Origin: Tanticharoenia sakaeratensis NBRC 103193
GTDB lineage: Bacteria; Pseudomonadota; Alphaproteobacteria; Acetobacterales; Acetobacteraceae
Direction: 5' to 3'
Assembly (NCBI RefSeq): GCF_000963885.1
Contig: NZ_BALE01000015.1
Location: forward strand, 1 to 64,000
DNA length: 64,000 nt
Below the pieces are notes generated by a model, which saw only the letters and a list, made by a program, of their open reading frames with translations, was not told the origin of the DNA and searched no databases. Positions within the stretch are counted from its first letter, which is position 1; each line of letters begins with the position of its first letter. Below, piece after piece: positions 61,101 to 64,000 of this stretch. Both the position numbers and the translations under genes were made by a program.

Positions 61101-61696
61101 CGAGATTTCCTTCGATGCTGATGTGCAACGGAAACAGCGCGGGCGGCGACGCCCCGTGCTTCAAATGTGATGTTCAGTTACACGCAATGGTCCAACCGCA
61201 TCTGCCGTTCGGTATTTGCTCGATAAAACGACCGCCGTTGTGCGTCCTGTACTGCCGCATATTCAGATCCGGACCGATCCGGATACACGAGCCGCGTGAC
61301 GTCAGGATTCAAATCTGCCCGGAGATTTTTCCTGGACGTTCCAGCACTTTTACGAATGCGTGGCACTGCCGCGCATTACAGCGAAGTCGGTTTGATCGAT
61401 GCAGTCGTTCCTTGAGCAGGGCATTGGACATTGTCGTCACTGCGATCATCGGTCGCACATGGCAGGCTCGGGGATCAATACGGTTTATTACATAAAAGAG
61501 AGCAATTGCAACCTATGTTGCAGAAGTGTCACGTTCGTTGCAAACGATGTATGACTTTATGTTTCCAGTATCAAATGACTTTGGGTCGGGTCCGAGTCGA
61601 GCAACAGAACGTAATGAAGGGCTCGTATTGCGAATGTGATCAAGACTCGACGAAACGATAGTGTGACCAGGGGCGAGCGTTCTGATAACCTCAGGT
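61101..61696. promoter_or_regulatory. Upstream region of the large TonB receptor
   Basis: About 600 bases without a gene. AT content is raised at 61480-61600. Here TGCAAC (61507-61512) and GTTGCA (61517-61522) form an inverted repeat with a 4-base spacer, and a related CGTTGCAAACG lies at 61536-61546. These repeated GTTGCA elements are a candidate operator. No small RNA could be defined by eye. Confidence 0.4.
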
Positions 61697-62440
61697 TCAG
61701 GACACCTTGCGACCGGTATACGAATGAAAGACGCCCAGCGATGTCTGTTGCCTGACATCGGAGAAACCAACTCTTTTCAGGGACGATATGATTTCAGCAG
61801 GCGGCACGCATGTTGCAATTGTATCCCAATAGTAACGCATCAGGGTGCCGCTGTCCTTGCTTGCCGCGACACCTGACAGCAGGGGCACGACCCGTCCGAG
61901 ATAAAACCTGAGCACGGTGCGCGCGAGGCTGTAACGCGCTTGCCCGATCTCGAGGATCATCACGCGGCCGCCCGGCTTCAGAACGTCGCGAAATGCTTCG
62001 AAAGCCCGGTCCAGATCGCCGACATGTCGCAGGGCATAGCCCATGCTCAGGAAATCGACGCTCTCATCCGCGAACGGAAGCTGTTGCGCATCGGCAAGGA
62101 CCAGGGCGATGGGCAGAGTTCGTCGGCACTGCGCGAGCATGCCGGCACTCATGTCGAGACCCGTCACATGAGCCGGACCCGCAATGGCGGCGGCCTCGCG
62201 CGCCAGAAGCCCCGTGCCTGTCGCGATATCGAGCACGCGATCCCCTGCCTTCAGACCGGCCTGCCGCAACATCCAGCGTCGATACCAGCGGCCTGTTCCC
62301 AGCGAGAAGATTGCATTGATGCGGTCGTAATGACGGGCCGTGCGGTCGAAGATTGCCCGAACGAATGCGGGTCGTTTTTCCATCTTGTCGTAATAGGCGG
62401 CGAGAAGCGGATGCGGCGGATGCGGTTCTTTTTCGGACAT
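61697..62440 (-). CDS. UbiE/COQ5-family methyltransferase
   Basis: 247 residues. N-terminal VRAIFDRTARHYDRINAIFSLGTGRWYRRWML is the UbiE opening. The SAM-binding motif VLDIATGTGLLAREAA, then VTGLDMSAGMLAQC, ADAQQLPFADESVDFLSMGYALRH and DVLKPGGRVMILEIGQ follow. The classical enzyme methylates ubiquinone or menaquinone precursors. It is divergent by 93 bases from a glycosyltransferase of an aryl-polyene-like gene set, where dedicated UbiE-like methyltransferases of the polyene head group occur. It could therefore be a specialised paralogue. Confidence 0.88.
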   Translation of the reverse strand: MSEKEPHPPHPLLAAYYDKMEKRPAFVRAIFDRTARHYDRINAIFSLGTGRWYRRWMLRQAGLKAGDRVLDIATGTGLLAREAAAIAGPAHVTGLDMSAGMLAQCRRTLPIALVLADAQQLPFADESVDFLSMGYALRHVGDLDRAFEAFRDVLKPGGRVMILEIGQARYSLARTVLRFYLGRVVPLLSGVAASKDSGTLMRYYWDTIATCVPPAEIISSLKRVGFSDVRQQTSLGVFHSYTGRKVS

Positions 62441-62533
62441 CGGTTCTGGGCTTCTCCGGCAGGGCGTATGGCTCTTATCGCAACAGGCCTATAAGGCACA
62501 GCCGCAACGCGAAGCGAGAGGCGCGCAGCAGTG

Positions 62534-63337
62534 ATGGCGATGAATGCGCACTACGCCGTGGTTATTCCGTCCTATAATTCCGGGGCCCTGCTGGTCCCGA
62601 CGGTCCTGGGGGCGCTGGCCTTCTGGCCGGACGTGTTTGTCGTCATCGACGGCAGCACGGACGGCAGCGAGAGCGGGCTTGCCGATTTCAAGGCCGACCA
62701 CGCGGGTCTGCGCGTCGTGCGGTGTCGGCGCAATGCGGGCAAGGGGAGGGCGGTCCGGACCGGGGCCGAACAGGCGAGCCGGGCCGGATTTACGCATATT
62801 CTCACGATGGACGCCGATGGGCAGCATCCTGCCGGCCATATCATGCGGCTGATTGAAGCGTCGCAACGGCAACCGGATGCGATGATACTGGGCAAGCCCA
62901 TCTTCGGGCCGGAAGCGCCTCGCCTGCGCGTGTGGGGACGGCTGGGCTCCAATTCGTGCGCGTGGATCGAATCAGGCGGCGCTGTTGCCGACTCACTCTT
63001 CGGCTTTCGGATCTATCCAGTGGCCTCGCTTCTTGCCGTCCTGCGCAAAAGCCTCTTCATGCGGGGATTCGATTTCGATCCGGAAGTGGCGGTGCGCTTG
63101 TGCTGGGCGGGTGTTCCGGCCGTCAATCTGGCCGTCCCCGTCCGATATCTCTCACGCGGCGAAGGCGGGATCTCCCATTTCCGCTATGGGCGGGACAATC
63201 TGCGCCTGACATTCATGCATTTGCGCCTCGGTCTCTGCTGGCTTCTGCGTTGCGCGCACGAAACGTTGCGACAGACTGCGCGAAGGACGCGTGGTCGAAA
63301 TCGCGGATCACGATACGGCGGATCGGATACTCCGTAA
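62534..63337 (+). CDS. Family-2 glycosyltransferase
   Basis: 267 residues. GT2 hallmarks: YAVVIPSYNSGALLVPTVLG at the start, VFVVIDGSTDGSE, NAGKGRAVRTGAEQAS, and the metal-binding ILTMDADGQHPA; GGISHFRYGRDNLRLTFMH near the end. Of three in-frame starts, the ATG at 62534 is chosen; the GTG at 62531 and ATG at 62540 are also possible. The 3' end overlaps the convergent membrane-protein gene by about 125 bases. Such transferases sit beside COG4648 proteins in aryl-polyene clusters. Confidence 0.88.
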   Translation: MAMNAHYAVVIPSYNSGALLVPTVLGALAFWPDVFVVIDGSTDGSESGLADFKADHAGLRVVRCRRNAGKGRAVRTGAEQASRAGFTHILTMDADGQHPAGHIMRLIEASQRQPDAMILGKPIFGPEAPRLRVWGRLGSNSCAWIESGGAVADSLFGFRIYPVASLLAVLRKSLFMRGFDFDPEVAVRLCWAGVPAVNLAVPVRYLSRGEGGISHFRYGRDNLRLTFMHLRLGLCWLLRCAHETLRQTARRTRGRNRGSRYGGSDTP

Positions 63338-63899
63338 GCATCAGCACGGCTGCGGCCGCCAGAGCGCCGCCATTCATCGGCCATCGCCACGCGCCTGCGG
63401 GCCCGGTGACCAGCAGGACGACAGGCGCCAGAAGGCTGGCCGCGAAGAGCCCGCACCAGATCCCTGTCAGCCAGCGTGTGTAACGGGCGACATCCGGACG
63501 CAGCGCGCCATGCACGCGGCGGGCGAGGGATGACACAAGCGGCTCCGCTCCCGGCCTCAGCGTGGCCGAGAATGCAATGAGCGGCGCTCCGAGCGCTGCC
63601 GCATAGATCAGAACAGCGTCCGCGATCCGGGCTTCCTGCGGCCAGCGCAGCACCGCCGGCGCCAGCAGGACTTCGAGGACGCAGCACAGGACCAATCGTC
63701 CCGTCACGAGAGCCAGTCCGAGCGCCTGAATGGCCAGGATGCTCGCTGCCGTGAGAGGCCGGACCGGCAGGAGATGGCTCAGGAGGACGCTTGCGATCAG
63801 CAGGGCACTCCCCGTCGTCGCTCGCTTTGCGTCGGGTCGCGGGCGTGGTAGCAGGGCACTCAAGTCTGGTTCACCATTGGAATACTCGTGGATACGCAC
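63213..63899 (-). CDS. COG4648-type inner-membrane protein
   Basis: 228 residues from a GTG at 63899, chosen because the ATG at 63932 would overlap the divergent acyl-carrier-protein start. Five or six predicted helices (ALLIASVLLSHLLPV, ALGLALVTGRLVLCCVL, AVLIYAAALGAPLIAF, LTGIWCGLFAASLLAPVVLL, GGALAAAAVLMLTEYPIRR) and a C-terminal soluble tail (HASFAQSVATFRARN) match this small uncharacterised family, which is found almost only next to acyl-carrier and glycosyltransferase genes of aryl-polyene loci. Biochemical role unknown. Confidence 0.75.
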   Translation of the reverse strand: MRIHEYSNGEPDLSALLPRPRPDAKRATTGSALLIASVLLSHLLPVRPLTAASILAIQALGLALVTGRLVLCCVLEVLLAPAVLRWPQEARIADAVLIYAAALGAPLIAFSATLRPGAEPLVSSLARRVHGALRPDVARYTRWLTGIWCGLFAASLLAPVVLLVTGPAGAWRWPMNGGALAAAAVLMLTEYPIRRIVIRDFDHASFAQSVATFRARNAEASRDRGANA

Positions 63900-63911
63900 C
63901 CCTCGACCGTG

Positions 63912-64000
63912 ATGCAAACGCCGTTCGAGCACGATATGGCCGAGCGTCTCGTCGCGGCCCTGCAGCTCGAGGTGGCCGCCGAGGCCATCGATCCCGAAGC
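63912..64000 (+). CDS. Acyl carrier protein, 5' part only (cut by window end)
   Basis: The ATG at 63912 opens a frame that runs off the window. It reads MQTPFEHDMAERLVAALQLE followed by VAAEAIDPEA. This matches the first helix and loop of acyl carrier proteins (xLxxLIxxxLxLExxxPEDIDPExPLFG); the serine that would carry phosphopantetheine lies beyond the end. It is divergent from the COG4648 gene. Confidence 0.6.
   Translation, partial: MQTPFEHDMAERLVAALQLEVAAEAIDPE

Noticed and set aside
1-64000. CRISPR arrays, rRNA, tRNA genes and complete insertion sequences
   Set aside because: No regularly spaced repeats, no rRNA-like stretches, no full tRNA cloverleaf and no transposase motifs were found on reading both strands.

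Overview
This is a high-GC, gene-dense bacterial window. Gram-negative markers are plentiful: five TonB-dependent or porin-type outer-membrane proteins, a NirB-type nitrite reductase and a ubiE-type methyltransferase. Gene style and family content point to an alphaproteobacterium, most likely an acetic-acid bacterium (Acetobacteraceae). That assignment is inference from family content, because there is no rRNA gene to confirm it. Most genes sit in tight operons whose stop and start codons overlap (ATGA, GTGA) or abut.

Region 1 (1-9.2 kb) is a thiamine-acquisition locus and the most striking part of the window. A divergent LysR-type regulator separates two operons. The rightward operon encodes a TonB-dependent receptor, an exported protein that aligns with thiaminase I (thiamine pyridinylase) and keeps both the catalytic Cys and Glu, and a PnuC/PnuT-type inner-membrane vitamin transporter. 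The leftward operon encodes ThiM (hydroxyethylthiazole kinase), an LLM-class flavin monooxygenase, a tandem-rhodanese sulfurtransferase and the broken start of an amidase-like gene. Together they suggest capture of thiamine or its analogues, periplasmic cleavage, import, and salvage and/or breakdown of the thiazole half.

Region 2 (9.9-21 kb) is assimilatory nitrate reduction on the minus strand: a NarK/NasA-type nitrate permease, an alginate-export-family outer-membrane porin, a NirB-NirD fusion, a nitrate reductase fused to a complete flavodoxin/FAD/NADPH reductase, and the NasT-NasS antiterminator and sensor pair.

Region 3 (21.5-37.7 kb) is an amino-sugar and peptide-scavenging island around a divergent promoter. 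Leftward are a peptide ABC solute-binding protein, two permeases, a ROK sugar kinase and a fucose-permease-family sugar transporter. Rightward are a ROK repressor, an M81/MlrC-type metallopeptidase, two ABC ATPases, CutC and a GH20 beta-N-acetylhexosaminidase, followed by a second TonB receptor paralogous to the one in region 1.

Region 4 (37.9-53.4 kb) holds a giant cyclic beta-1,2-glucan synthase, then a three-gene glycosylation cluster: a two-domain glycosyltransferase, an FkbM methyltransferase with a coiled-coil tail, and a polytopic glycosyltransferase-like membrane protein.

Region 5 (53.7-61.1 kb) has an unusual MocA-like nucleotidyltransferase/TetR regulator fusion, a siderophore-type TonB receptor and a large oar/CirA-like TonB receptor.

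Region 6 (61.7-64 kb, cut by the window end) has a UbiE-like methyltransferase, a family-2 glycosyltransferase, a COG4648-type membrane protein and the start of an acyl carrier protein. This gene set is typical of the edge of an aryl-polyene-type cluster.
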